A DNA stretch of 64,000 bases from positions 1 through 64,000 of the forward strand of contig JAKAXL010000007.1 of NCBI GenBank assembly GCA_021816585.1, read 5' to 3'. The position numbers and the translations under genes were made by a program. The DNA comes from Pseudomonadota bacterium. GTDB lineage: Bacteria; Pseudomonadota; Gammaproteobacteria; Burkholderiales; Burkholderiaceae_C. The notes under the pieces are model-generated. The model worked only from the letters and a program-made list of their open reading frames with translations. It had not been told where the DNA came from and made no database searches. This document shows, one piece after another, positions 27,576-40,139 of this stretch. Within the stretch, counting starts at the first letter, position 1, and every line of letters begins with the position of its first letter.

Positions 27576-28078
27576 TTCCACAGTCCCTTGGTGAGCTGTC
27601 CGAACACGATGCCGGCCACGAAAAAGCCGATCAGGAACAGGAAGCCGGCGGCCGCCAGCGTGGCCGAGCCCGACAGGCCCAGGCCGCTGGTGCAGCCCAG
27701 CGCCAGCCGCGCGCCGAAGCCCGAGGCGGCGCCGCCGACCAGCGCCAGCACCAGGCGCAGCAGGCGCCCGGCCTCGACGGGGCCGTCGAGCTGCCACTTG
27801 AAGCGTCCGGCCAGCAGGCTGCCGGCGAGTGCACCGACGGCCAGGCCGACCACCTCCCAGACGATCCAGCGATTCAGCCCGGCCTCGAACAGGCCGTGCA
27901 GGTAGGTTCCCTGCGCCACCGTCTGCGGCAGCAGGTGGCCGGCCGCGGCGGCCGTGGCCAGCGTGGTGGCGCCGGTGACGCCGTAGCCGTTGCCGGTGAC
28001 CACGAAGGTGGCCAGCAGCCCGAGGCCCAGCAGGACTCCCGCGACATAGGGGTTCCACAACGGACGGGGGGTTCTCAT
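27572..28078 (-). CDS. YeeE/YedE-type sulfur transport protein, first half
   Basis: The 168-residue membrane protein has about four or five helices and the family motif LALGCTSGLGLSGSATLAAAGFLF with its conserved Cys. It opens MRTPRPLWNPYVAGVLLGLGLLATF, as in the small subunit of split YeeE systems. In E. coli and Spirochaeta, YeeE is one 350-residue protein; here the two halves are separate, 4-bp-overlapping genes, a form known in sulfur-oxidising bacteria. It is the first gene of the minus-strand sulfur run, and its promoter must lie in the 366-bp region shared with sqr. A GAGGAG site lies about 13 bp before ATG 28078. Confidence 0.88.
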   Translation of the reverse strand: MRTPRPLWNPYVAGVLLGLGLLATFVVTGNGYGVTGATTLATAAAAGHLLPQTVAQGTYLHGLFEAGLNRWIVWEVVGLAVGALAGSLLAGRFKWQLDGPVEAGRLLRLVLALVGGAASGFGARLALGCTSGLGLSGSATLAAAGFLFLIGFFVAGIVFGQLTKGLWK

Positions 28079-28444
28079 GGGATGTTCGCGCTCCTCGCAG
28101 GTGGTTGGGATCCGGGTGGGGCGCCGGACTCCGTGCCGGCTTGCCTACAAGCTGTGACAAGTATAGACACAAAGTACATATGCATCTGGGAGTATTAGGG
28201 TTAGTCAGCTTGGGGGGAACACCAGGGGGCATTCACCGTGCTTCGTCCGGGGGCGCGTGCGTGCTCTTGAGCTTTGTCAAGTGGGCTGGGGGTTTGCGGC
28301 GATAGCCTCGTTCCCAAGCTTGTTTCAATGGGTATCCTGTTTCGGGCGAATACAGGCCGGTGCATGTTGCAGGCGGCCCGATCGACCCGGGGCACACACC
28401 CGGGAGCCCCACCACCGAAACCCAGCGAGGAGAGCACGCAAACC
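28079..28444. promoter_or_regulatory. Divergent control region between the YeeE pair and sqr
   Basis: This is the longest gene-free stretch of the window (366 bp). It contains an AT-rich core at about 28147–28205, unusual here, with TATAGA on the plus strand (28162–28167) overlapping TATACT on the minus strand (28165–28160). Possible operator-like repeats are CTTGA-N6-TCAAG (28266–28281) and the palindrome CAAGCTTG (28315–28322). A GAGGAGA ribosome site (28427–28433) precedes sqr. No promoter with good -35 and -10 spacing could be fixed. Confidence 0.6.
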
Positions 28445-29749
28445 ATGGCACACATCGTCATCCTTGGCGCCGGCATCGGCGGCCTGCCCGCCGCCTACGA
28501 GGCCCGCGCCCGGCTCGGACGCGAACACCGCATCACGGTGATCAACAGCGTCGAGTACTTTCAGTTCGTGCCGTCCAATCCTTGGGTGGCGGTCGGCTGG
28601 CGTTCACGCGACCAGGTGGTGCTGCCGATCGCGCCCTACCTCGAGCGCAAGGGCATCGAGTTCATCGGTCGTGCCGCGGTGGGCATCGACGCCGCGTCCA
28701 GCAGCATCACGCTGCAGGGCGGCGACACGCTGAAATACGACTACCTGATCATCACCACGGGTCCGAAGCTGGCCTTCGACGAAGTCGAAGGCGCCGGGCC
28801 GCATGGCGGTTTCACGCAGTCCATCTGCACCATCGACCACGCCGAGAAGTGCTTCGAGGACTTCCAGCGCCTGTGCCGGGAGCCCGGCCCGGTGATCATC
28901 GGCGCGATGCCCGGGGCGAGTTGCTTCGGCCCGGCCTACGAGTACACGATGATCCTCGACGCGGCGCTGCGCAAGCAGCGCATGCGCAGCAAGGTGCCCA
29001 TCACCTTCGTCACCGCCGAGCCGTACATCGGGCATCTGGGGCTCGACGGCGTGGGGGATTCGAAGGGCATCATGGAACACGAGTTCCGCGACCACGACAT
29101 CCGCTGGATCACCAACGCCAAGACCACCAGGGTCGAGCAGGGCAAGATGTACGTCGACGAACTCGACGCGCTGGGCAACGTGTACCGCAAGCACGAGCTG
29201 CCGTTCCGGCATTCGATGATGCTGCCGGCCTTCAAGGGGGTCGATGCGGTGGCGCAGGTCGAGGGCCTGTGCAACCCGCGCGGTTTCGTCATCGTCGACG
29301 AGCACCAGCGCAGCCCGAAGTACCCGAACATCTACTCGGCCGGGGTGTGCATCGCGATTCCTCCGGTCGGGCCAACCCCGGTGGCCTGCGGCGTGCCCAA
29401 GACCGGCTTCATGATCGAGTCGATGGTCACCGCCATCGTGCACAACATCCTCGAGGAACTGGCGGGCCAGCAGCCGAGCCACAAGGGCACCTGGCAGGCC
29501 ATCTGCCTGGCCGATTTCGGCACCACCGGGGCCGCCTTCGCGGCGATCCCGCAACTGCCGCCGCGCGACGTGAACTGGTTCGGCTCCGGCAAGTGGGTGC
29601 ACATGGCGAAGATCGCCTTCGAGAAGTACTTCATGCGCAAGATGCGCACCGGCAACTCGGAGCCGATCTACGAGAAGTACGTGATGAAGCTGATCGGCTT
29701 CAAGCGCCTGCAGGACCGCGTGCTGCACCCGGGGCACAACCACCACTGA
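28445..29749 (+). CDS. sqr: Sulfide:quinone oxidoreductase
   Basis: SQR is a peripheral membrane flavoprotein that oxidises sulfide to sulfane sulfur or polysulfide and feeds electrons to quinone. The 434-residue protein opens MAHIVILGAGIGGLPAAYEA (FAD-binding fold) and closely follows the Acidithiobacillus ferrooxidans enzyme as I recall it, which has the same length. The three catalytic cysteines are placed as expected: C128 (QSICTIDHAEK), C160 (GASCFGPAYEY) and C354 (QAICLADFGTTGAAF). The C-terminal amphipathic segment WVHMAKIAFEKYFMRKM would anchor it to the membrane. It is divergent from the YeeE pair, so sulfide oxidation and sulfur transport are probably co-regulated. ATG 28445 is supported by GAGGAGA upstream. 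Confidence 0.95.
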   Translation: MAHIVILGAGIGGLPAAYEARARLGREHRITVINSVEYFQFVPSNPWVAVGWRSRDQVVLPIAPYLERKGIEFIGRAAVGIDAASSSITLQGGDTLKYDYLIITTGPKLAFDEVEGAGPHGGFTQSICTIDHAEKCFEDFQRLCREPGPVIIGAMPGASCFGPAYEYTMILDAALRKQRMRSKVPITFVTAEPYIGHLGLDGVGDSKGIMEHEFRDHDIRWITNAKTTRVEQGKMYVDELDALGNVYRKHELPFRHSMMLPAFKGVDAVAQVEGLCNPRGFVIVDEHQRSPKYPNIYSAGVCIAIPPVGPTPVACGVPKTGFMIESMVTAIVHNILEELAGQQPSHKGTWQAICLADFGTTGAAFAAIPQLPPRDVNWFGSGKWVHMAKIAFEKYFMRKMRTGNSEPIYEKYVMKLIGFKRLQDRVLHPGHNHH

Positions 29750-29770
29750 GCTCGCGCGCGGTCGCGCAAG

Positions 29771-29809
29771 CGCAAAGGCCCGCCGGCAGGGTGCCGACGG
29801 GCCTTTGCG
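29771..29809. terminator. Bidirectional hairpin between convergent sqr and ppnP
   Basis: CGCAAAGGCCCG (29771–29782) pairs perfectly with CGGGCCTTTGCG (29798–29809), and outer bases GTCGCGC and GCGCGAC extend the symmetry. There is no T-run on either strand. Its position between two converging genes fits a shared transcription stop. Confidence 0.65.
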
Positions 29810-29857
29810 CGACTGGCTGCTGCCGCGCGCGTGCGCGGCGGGTCGCCGGCCGGAGTG

Positions 29858-30178
29858 CTAGCCGAAGTGGCAGACGTAGTGGTAGGGCTCGTCGCCGGTG
29901 CGGATCTCGAAGCGGCTGTTGCCGGGCACCGAGAACTGCTCGCCCTCGGCGCTGCGCTGCCACTGCCGGCTGCCCAGCATGCGCCATTCGCACCAGCCGC
30001 CGGCGCACTGCATGGTCTCCGGCGCGCCGGTGCCGAACTCGAGTTCGCTGCCCGGCAGGATCACGCCGACGCTCTTGCGGCTGCCGTCGTCGAGCTGCAG
30101 CGTGTGGCTGACGCAGCGCCCGTCGAAGTACACATTGGCGCGCGGCACCACGGCGCCGCGGATCGGGGTCAGGCTCAT
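29858..30178 (-). CDS. ppnP: Pyrimidine/purine nucleoside phosphorylase (PpnP)
   Basis: PpnP is a small cupin that phosphorolyses several nucleosides to base and ribose-1-phosphate. The 106-residue protein has the family's cupin strands: NVYFDGRCVSHTLQL, GVILPGSELEFGTGAPETM, and the C-terminal stretch SVPGNSRFEIRTGDEPYHYVCHFG. The length is typical (about 94–106). ATG 30178 lies 20 bp downstream of the argG stop, so it probably shares the argG transcript. Confidence 0.9.
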   Translation of the reverse strand: MSLTPIRGAVVPRANVYFDGRCVSHTLQLDDGSRKSVGVILPGSELEFGTGAPETMQCAGGWCEWRMLGSRQWQRSAEGEQFSVPGNSRFEIRTGDEPYHYVCHFG

Positions 30179-30198
30179 CGTGCTGCTCTCCGGTGGCT

Positions 30199-31560
<1,362 letters not shown>

Positions 31561-31627
31561 GGGAATGGGGCCGCAGCGCGGCGATACGCGTTCGAATCCG
31601 CGAATTGTAGGAGAAGGGGACCCGCTC

Positions 31628-32731
31628 TCAGGTCGGTAGCGCCGGATAGTCCACGTAGCCGTGTTCGGCGCCGCCGTAGAAGGTCGAGGGGTCCGGGGCG
31701 TTCAGCGCCGCGCCCTCGCGCATGCGCCGCACCAGGTCGGGGTTGGCGATGTAGGCGCGGCCGTAGGCCACCGCGTCGGCCAGCCCCTGCTCGATGCGGG
31801 CGGCGCCGCTGGCCGCGTCGTAGCCGCCGCACACGATGATGCGCCCGCCGTAGGCGCGGCGCAGCCGCGCGTGGAAGTCCTCGCTCAGCGACGGGCCGCC
31901 GGACCACGACGAGTCCACCGTGTGCAGGTAGGCGACGCCGCGGCGGTCGAACTCGCCCGCCAGGTACAGGTGCATTTCCTCGGTCTGCTCGTCGGCGATG
32001 TCGTGGCGCACGAAATGCGGCGACACGCGCACGCCGACGCGGTCGGCGCCGGCGACTCCGATCAGCGCATCCAGCGCCTCCAGCACGATGCGCGCGCGGT
32101 TGTGCAGGCTGCCGCCGTAGCGGTCGCCGCGCAGGTTGCTGTTGGTGGCCAGGAACTGGTGCAGCAGGTAGCCGTTGGCGCTGTGCAGCTCGAGCATGTC
32201 GAAGCCGGCGCGCAGCGCGCGCTCGGCGGCATGCGCGTAGTCGGCGACGATGCCGGGGATCTCCTCGGTGCGCAGCTCGCGCGGTGCGTCGCAGGGCACG
32301 CGCCGCGGCCCTTCGGGCAGCACGACGAAGGATTCGCCGTGCTCGGCGCGCAGCGCCGACGGCGCCACCGGCGCCTGCCCGCCTTCCTGCAGCAGGTGGT
32401 GCGAGATGCGCCCGACGTGCCACAGCTGCGCGGCGATGCGCCCGCCAGCCGCGTGCACGGCGTCGGTGACCAGGCGCCAGCCGCGCTCCTGCGCGTCGCT
32501 GTACAGGCCGGGGGTGAAGGCGTAGCCCTGGCCCTGGCGGCTGATCTGCGTGGCCTCGCCGACGATCAGCCCGGCGCCGGCGCGCTGCGCGTAGTAGCGC
32601 GCGTTCATCGGCGACGGCACGTCGCCGGGCTGCGCCGCGCGCGAGCGCGTCAGCGGCGCCATGACGATGCGGTTGGGGAGTTCCAGGCGTCCCAGGCGCA
32701 GCGGCTGGAACAGGGCACCAGGGCCTTGCAT
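31628..32731 (-). CDS. Old yellow enzyme family alkene reductase (NemA-like)
   Basis: This FMN enzyme reduces activated alkenes and, in relatives, nitro compounds and N-ethylmaleimide with NADPH. The 367-residue protein shows the family order: [50 protein letters not shown] (with the H..N substrate-binding pair), [23 protein letters not shown] and [14 protein letters not shown]. It lies 50 bp downstream of the gabD-like gene on the same strand. Its physiological substrate is unknown. Confidence 0.92.
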   Translation of the reverse strand: MQGPGALFQPLRLGRLELPNRIVMAPLTRSRAAQPGDVPSPMNARYYAQRAGAGLIVGEATQISRQGQGYAFTPGLYSDAQERGWRLVTDAVHAAGGRIAAQLWHVGRISHHLLQEGGQAPVAPSALRAEHGESFVVLPEGPRRVPCDAPRELRTEEIPGIVADYAHAAERALRAGFDMLELHSANGYLLHQFLATNSNLRGDRYGGSLHNRARIVLEALDALIGVAGADRVGVRVSPHFVRHDIADEQTEEMHLYLAGEFDRRGVAYLHTVDSSWSGGPSLSEDFHARLRRAYGGRIIVCGGYDAASGAARIEQGLADAVAYGRAYIANPDLVRRMREGAALNAPDPSTFYGGAEHGYVDYPALPT

Positions 32732-32781
32732 GATGGAAGGTTCTCCGAAAACGGAAGGAATGCCGCGGGCTGCGGCGGATG

Positions 32782-34278
32782 TCAGCCGGCGATGCCGCCG
32801 ACGCACAGGTATTTGAGTTCCAGGTATTCGTCGATGCCGTGGCGCGAGCCCTCGCGGCCCAGCCCCGACTGCTTGACCCCGCCGAAGGGCGCCACCTCGT
32901 TGGAGATCAGCCCCGTGTTGACGCCGACGATGCCGTATTCCAGCGCCTCGCCCACGCGGGTCACGCGCGCGACGTCGCGGCTGTAGAAATAGGCGGCAAG
33001 CCCGAATTCGGTGGCGTTGGCGGCGGCGATCGCCTGCTCCTCGGTGTCGAAGGCGAACACCGGCGCCACCGGGCCGAAGGTTTCCTCGCGCGCGCACAGC
33101 ATCGATGCGTCGGCGTCGGCCAGCACGGTGGGCGCGTAAAAGCGTCCGCCGGGCTGCTCGAGCACCTTGCCGCCGGTCAGCACGCGCGCGCCCTTGGACA
33201 GCGCGTCGTCGACATGGCGCCGCACCTTGTCGAGGCCCTGCTGGTCGATCAGCGGGCCGATCTGCGTGCCCGGCTCGACGCCGGAGCCGACCTTCAGCTC
33301 CGACACGCGACGCGCCAGCCGCGTGACGAATTCCTCGTACACGCCGCGCTGCACGTACAGCCGGTTGGCGCACACGCAGGTCTGTCCGGCGTTGCGGTAT
33401 TTGCTCTGCATCGCGCCTTCCACCGCGGCGTCGAGGTCGGCGTCGTCGAACACGATGAACGGCGCGTTGCCGCCGAGTTCCAGCGACAGCTTCTTCACCG
33501 TCGGCGCCGACTGCGCCATGAGAATGCGCCCGACCTCGGTGGAGCCGGTGAACGACAGGTGGCGCACGACGTCGCTGGCGCACAGCACCTTGCCGATCTG
33601 CACCGAGCCGGCGCTGTCGCTGGTCAGCATGTTCAGCACCCCCGGCGGCATGCCGGCGCGCTGCGCCAGCTCGGCCGCGGCCAGCGCGGTCAGCGGGGTC
33701 TGCTCGGCCGGCTTGATGACCACCGGGCAGCCGGCGGCCAGCGCCGGCGCGACCTTGCGCGTGATCATCGCCAGCGGGAAGTTCCACGGCGTGATCGCCG
33801 CGCACACGCCGATGGGCTGGCGCAGCACCAGCAGGCGCTTGGCGGGGTCGGGACTGGGGATGGTCTCGCCGTAGACGCGCTTGGCCTCCTCGGCGAACCA
33901 TTCGACGAAACTGGCGCCGTAGGCGATCTCGCCCTTCGCCTCGGCCAGCGGCTTGCCCTGCTCGCAGGTCATGATGAGGGCGAGGTCGTCGGCATGCTGC
34001 AGCAGCAGCTCGTACCAGCGACGCAGCACGCTCGAGCGCTGGCGCGCCGTCTGGGCGCGCCAGGCGTTCCACGCCGACGCCGCCGATTCGATGGCGCGCT
34101 CGGCGTCGGCGGCGCCCAGGCGGGGCACCTCGGCCAGCAGGCGGCCGCTGGCCGGGTCGTGCACGGCGACGTGCTCGGCGGAGCCGACCCATTCGCCGTG
34201 GATCAGCGCCTGGGTCTTCAACAGCGAGGGGTCGCGCAATTGCGCGGCCAGGGAGGCGTTAGCGGCTTGCTGGGACAT
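32782..34278 (-). CDS. gabD: NAD(P)-dependent succinate-semialdehyde dehydrogenase
   Basis: The 498-residue aldehyde dehydrogenase matches GabD in length and motifs: the cofactor-binding [27 protein letters not shown], the catalytic Glu in [11 protein letters not shown], and the catalytic Cys in [15 protein letters not shown] (a Cys pair, as in GabD). GabD oxidises succinate semialdehyde to succinate, feeding 4-aminobutyrate into the TCA cycle. No gabT or gabP is adjacent, so a broader aldehyde-scavenging role is possible, perhaps with the reductase downstream. ATG 34278 starts [14 protein letters not shown]. It is divergent from alaS. Confidence 0.9.
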   Translation of the reverse strand: MSQQAANASLAAQLRDPSLLKTQALIHGEWVGSAEHVAVHDPASGRLLAEVPRLGAADAERAIESAASAWNAWRAQTARQRSSVLRRWYELLLQHADDLALIMTCEQGKPLAEAKGEIAYGASFVEWFAEEAKRVYGETIPSPDPAKRLLVLRQPIGVCAAITPWNFPLAMITRKVAPALAAGCPVVIKPAEQTPLTALAAAELAQRAGMPPGVLNMLTSDSAGSVQIGKVLCASDVVRHLSFTGSTEVGRILMAQSAPTVKKLSLELGGNAPFIVFDDADLDAAVEGAMQSKYRNAGQTCVCANRLYVQRGVYEEFVTRLARRVSELKVGSGVEPGTQIGPLIDQQGLDKVRRHVDDALSKGARVLTGGKVLEQPGGRFYAPTVLADADASMLCAREETFGPVAPVFAFDTEEQAIAAANATEFGLAAYFYSRDVARVTRVGEALEYGIVGVNTGLISNEVAPFGGVKQSGLGREGSRHGIDEYLELKYLCVGGIAG

Positions 34279-34379
34279 GGGAAATCGAGTGGGCTGGATG
34301 GGGAACACGCGCGGCCTCGCGGCCGCAGCCCATACTGTAGTGCCCGTACCCGCTGGCGTGCAGGCGGGCGCGGGGCTCG

Positions 34380-34385
34380 TAAAAT
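34380..34385 (+). promoter_or_regulatory. Candidate -10 element of the alaS–coaBC promoter
   Basis: TAAAAT lies 48 bp before the alaS start in an otherwise GC-rich intergenic region. The best -35 match, GTGCAG (34358–34363) at a 16-bp spacing, is poor. The site is plausible but not proven. Confidence 0.35.
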
Positions 34386-34432
34386 CGCCTTTTCCCCGCT
34401 GCCGGCGCGCGGCGGAGCCTCCAGGTGAACGC

Positions 34433-37186
<2,754 letters not shown>

Positions 37187-37187
37187 C

Positions 37188-38408
37188 ATGATGAACCATC
37201 CGGCCGCCAGCTCGTCGCGCCGCGTGCTGCTGGGCATCAGCGGCGGCATCGCCGCGTACAAGGCCTGCGAACTGACGCGCCTGCTGGTCAAGGCCGGGCA
37301 CCAGGTGCAGGTGGCGATGACCGACGCGGCGACCCGTTTCGTCGGCCCGCTCACGCTGCAGGCGCTGTCGGGGCGGCCGGTGGCGCTGGACTCGTGGCAC
37401 CCGCTGCGCGCGTCGGGCATGGACCACATCGATCTCGTGCGCGAGGCCGACGCCTTCGTCGTCGCGCCGGCCACCGCCGACCTGCTGGCGCGCGCCGCCT
37501 GCGGCCTCGGCGACGACCTGCTGGCCACGCTGCTGCTGGCGCGCGACGCCGTGCCGACGCTGCTGGCGCCGGCCATGAACCGCGCCATGTGGGCCCATCC
37601 GGCCGTGCAGCGCAACGCCGAGCAGCTGCGGCGCGACGGCGTGCGCCTGGCCGGTCCGGGCAGCGGCGAGCAGGCCTGCGGCGAGGTCGGCGACGGGCGC
37701 ATGCTCGAGCCGGAGCAATTGCTGTGGGAGATCGAGGCGCTGTGGCGTCCGCGGCTGCTGCAGGGCCGGCGCGTCGTGCTCACCGCCGGTCCGACCTTCG
37801 AGCCGTGGGACGCGGTGCGCGGACTCAGCAACCGCTCCAGCGGCAAGATGGGCTGGGCGCTGGCGCGCGCGGCCTGGGAGGCCGGAGCGCAGGTCGTGCT
37901 GGTGGCCGGCCCGACCGCGCTCGAGCCGCCCCACGGCGTGCGCACCGTGCCTGTCGAGACCGCGCAGCAGATGCGCGACGCGGTGCTGGCCGAACTCGAA
38001 CTCGCCGCCACCGATCTGTTCATCGGGGCTGCCGCGGTGGCCGACTGGCGCCCGCAGCCGGCCGCCGAGGGCAAGCTGAAGAAGACCGCGGGCGGCGAGC
38101 CCCCGGTGCCGCGGCTGCTGCTCAATCCGGACATCCTGGCCGAGGTCGCGGCGCTGCCGCACGGGCCGTACTGCGTGGGCTTCGCCGCCGAGGCCGAGCA
38201 GTTGCTGGCCAACGCGCAGGCCAAGCGCGAGCGCAAGGGGGTCGAGCTGCTGGTGGCCAACCTCGGCCCGCAGACCTTCGGGCGCGACGACAACGCCTGC
38301 CTGCTGATCGATTCCACGGGCGCGCGGGAGTTCCCGCGCATGTCCAAGCTCGAGCTGGCGCGCCGCCTGATCGAGGAGATCGCCGCGCGCCTGGCGGCGC
38401 GCGGCTGA
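37188..38408 (+). CDS. coaBC: Bifunctional phosphopantothenoylcysteine decarboxylase/phosphopantothenate–cysteine ligase
   Basis: CoaBC carries out two consecutive steps of coenzyme A synthesis. The 406-residue protein has the FMN-dependent CoaC domain ([37 protein letters not shown], and [16 protein letters not shown] with the catalytic Cys) and the CoaB ligase domain ([29 protein letters not shown], the [12 protein letters not shown] block, then KLKK). ATG 37188 and ATG 37191 are both possible starts, one base past the alaS stop. dut follows after 53 bp. Confidence 0.97.
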   Translation: MMNHPAASSSRRVLLGISGGIAAYKACELTRLLVKAGHQVQVAMTDAATRFVGPLTLQALSGRPVALDSWHPLRASGMDHIDLVREADAFVVAPATADLLARAACGLGDDLLATLLLARDAVPTLLAPAMNRAMWAHPAVQRNAEQLRRDGVRLAGPGSGEQACGEVGDGRMLEPEQLLWEIEALWRPRLLQGRRVVLTAGPTFEPWDAVRGLSNRSSGKMGWALARAAWEAGAQVVLVAGPTALEPPHGVRTVPVETAQQMRDAVLAELELAATDLFIGAAAVADWRPQPAAEGKLKKTAGGEPPVPRLLLNPDILAEVAALPHGPYCVGFAAEAEQLLANAQAKRERKGVELLVANLGPQTFGRDDNACLLIDSTGAREFPRMSKLELARRLIEEIAARLAARG

Positions 38409-38461
38409 TCGTCCGCCTGTCCGGCGGGCCGCGTGCCCGCCGCCTACCGACTCCCTGGAGA

Positions 38462-38947
38462 ATGCCGTTGAGCACGCCGCTGTCCGCGCCCGTCGAACTC
38501 GTGATCCTCGATCCCCGGCTGCACGCCTGGGGCCTGCCCGCCTACCAGTCGCCGATGGCCGCCGCGGTGGACCTGCACGCCTGCCTGGATGCGCCGCTGG
38601 AGATCGCGCCGGGGGCGCCCGCGCAGCTGGTCCCCAGCGGTTTCGCGATGCATATCGCGGACCCGGGACTGATGGCGGTGATCGCCCCGCGTTCCGGCTT
38701 GGGGCACAAGCGCGGCCTCGTGCTGGGCAACTCGATCGGGGTGATCGACGCCGACTACACCGGGCAGGTGATGGTCAGCGTGTGGAACCGCAACCCCGCG
38801 GGGAGCCCGCCGCTGCGCATCGAGCCCGGCGAGCGCATCGCGCAGATGATGTTCGTTCCCATCGTGCGCGCCGGGTTTCGCGTCGTCGAGTCGTTCACCG
38901 CGTCGAGCGAGCGCGGGGCCGGGGGCTTCGGCTCGACCGGAAGCTGA
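38462..38947 (+). CDS. dut: Deoxyuridine 5'-triphosphate nucleotidohydrolase
   Basis: Dut hydrolyses dUTP to dUMP, supplying the thymidylate precursor and keeping uracil out of DNA. The 161-residue protein has the five trimeric dUTPase motifs in order: AAAVDLHAC, the [12 protein letters not shown] loop, [28 protein letters not shown] and the C-terminal [10 protein letters not shown] arm that closes over the active site. ATG 38462 follows a CTGGAGA site. coaBC and dut are neighbours in many betaproteobacteria. Confidence 0.97.
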   Translation: MPLSTPLSAPVELVILDPRLHAWGLPAYQSPMAAAVDLHACLDAPLEIAPGAPAQLVPSGFAMHIADPGLMAVIAPRSGLGHKRGLVLGNSIGVIDADYTGQVMVSVWNRNPAGSPPLRIEPGERIAQMMFVPIVRAGFRVVESFTASSERGAGGFGSTGS

Positions 38948-39074
38948 GGGCCTTGCGGCGGCGGGAGCGGCCGGCCGAGCCGGCGCAGTCTTGATCTGAC
39001 GCGGGGGTCCGCGGCACGCGGCACGCGCACAATCGACCACGGGAATCGGGCCCGCCGGGCTGCGAGGAAGGGTC

Positions 39075-40139
39075 ATGGCGCTGCTGCAGGGTCGCACGAA
39101 ATGGGCGCTGGCGGGCGTGCTCGCCGCGCTGGCGCTTGCGGCGGCCTGGTACGTGCTGCAGCGCAAGCCGGCGCAGCCCGGACTGGCTTCGGGCAACGGC
39201 CGGCTGGAGGCCGTGGACATCGAGGTCGCCACGCGCATCCCGGCACGCCTGCAGGCGCTGCAGGTGCAGGAAGGCGAACAGGTGCACGCCGGCCAGTTGC
39301 TGGCCGTGCTCGACTGCGCGCCGCTGCGCGCGCAGCGCACCGAGGCCCAGGCGCAGCTGCGCCGGGCGCGCGATGCCGAGGCCACCGCGGCCTCGCAGGT
39401 GCGGCTGCGCCGCAACGAACGCGACGCCGCCCAGGCGCAGATCCGGCAACGCGCCGCCGAGCTGGGCGCCGCGCGCAGCCGGCTGGCGCGCTCGCGCCAG
39501 TTGCTGGCCATCGGCGGGCTGTCGCGCCAGCAGTACGACGACGACGTGGCGACGGCCGCGAGCGCCGAAGGCGCGCTGGCGGCGGCCCGCGCGCAGGCCG
39601 CGGCGGCCGCGTCGGCCATCGAGGCGGCGCGCCTGCAGGCGGTGGAGGCGCTGTCCGCCACGCAGGCCGCGCAGGCCTCGCTGGGGCGGGTCGACGTCGA
39701 TCTGCGCGATTGCGACATCCGAGCCCCGGTGGACGGGCAGGTGCAGTACCTGGTGGCGCGTCCCGGCGAGATGCTGGGGGTCGGCTCGCGCGTGCTGAGT
39801 CTGCTCGACACCTCGGACCTCGGCATGTCCTTCTTCCTGCCCGAGGCCGATGCCGGCAGGGTGCTGATGGGCGACGAGGCGCGGCTGCAGCTCGACGCCT
39901 TGCCGGGCAAGCCGGTGCCGGCCGTCGTGTCCTACGTGTCGGCGGTGGCGCAGTTCACGCCGAAGACCGTGGAGACCGCCAGCGAGCGCCAGAAGCTCAT
40001 GTTCCGCGTGCGGGCGCGGGTCGACCCGCGCTGGGTCGCGCAGCATCGCCCGGAACTCAAGAGCGGCATGCCCGGAGTGGCCTGGGTGCGGGTGCGCCGC
40101 GACCAGCCGTGGCCGGCGCAGTTGCAGGTCGTTCCATGA
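39075..40139 (+). CDS. HlyD/YhiI-type periplasmic adaptor of an ABC exporter
   Basis: Membrane fusion proteins bridge inner-membrane exporters to an outer-membrane channel. The 354-residue protein has an N-terminal anchor helix (WALAGVLAALALAAAWYVL, about 10–28), a lipoyl-like half domain (RIPARLQALQVQEGEQVHAGQLLAVLD), a long Ala/Arg/Gln coiled coil at about 80–210, the second lipoyl half (DCDIRAPVDGQVQYLVARPGEML) and beta-barrel strands. It matches YhiI/YbhG, the partner of RbbA-type exporters. Its stop overlaps the RbbA-like start (ATGA), so the three genes 39075–44035 form one operon. A TolC partner is not in the window. Confidence 0.9.
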   Translation: MALLQGRTKWALAGVLAALALAAAWYVLQRKPAQPGLASGNGRLEAVDIEVATRIPARLQALQVQEGEQVHAGQLLAVLDCAPLRAQRTEAQAQLRRARDAEATAASQVRLRRNERDAAQAQIRQRAAELGAARSRLARSRQLLAIGGLSRQQYDDDVATAASAEGALAAARAQAAAAASAIEAARLQAVEALSATQAAQASLGRVDVDLRDCDIRAPVDGQVQYLVARPGEMLGVGSRVLSLLDTSDLGMSFFLPEADAGRVLMGDEARLQLDALPGKPVPAVVSYVSAVAQFTPKTVETASERQKLMFRVRARVDPRWVAQHRPELKSGMPGVAWVRVRRDQPWPAQLQVVP

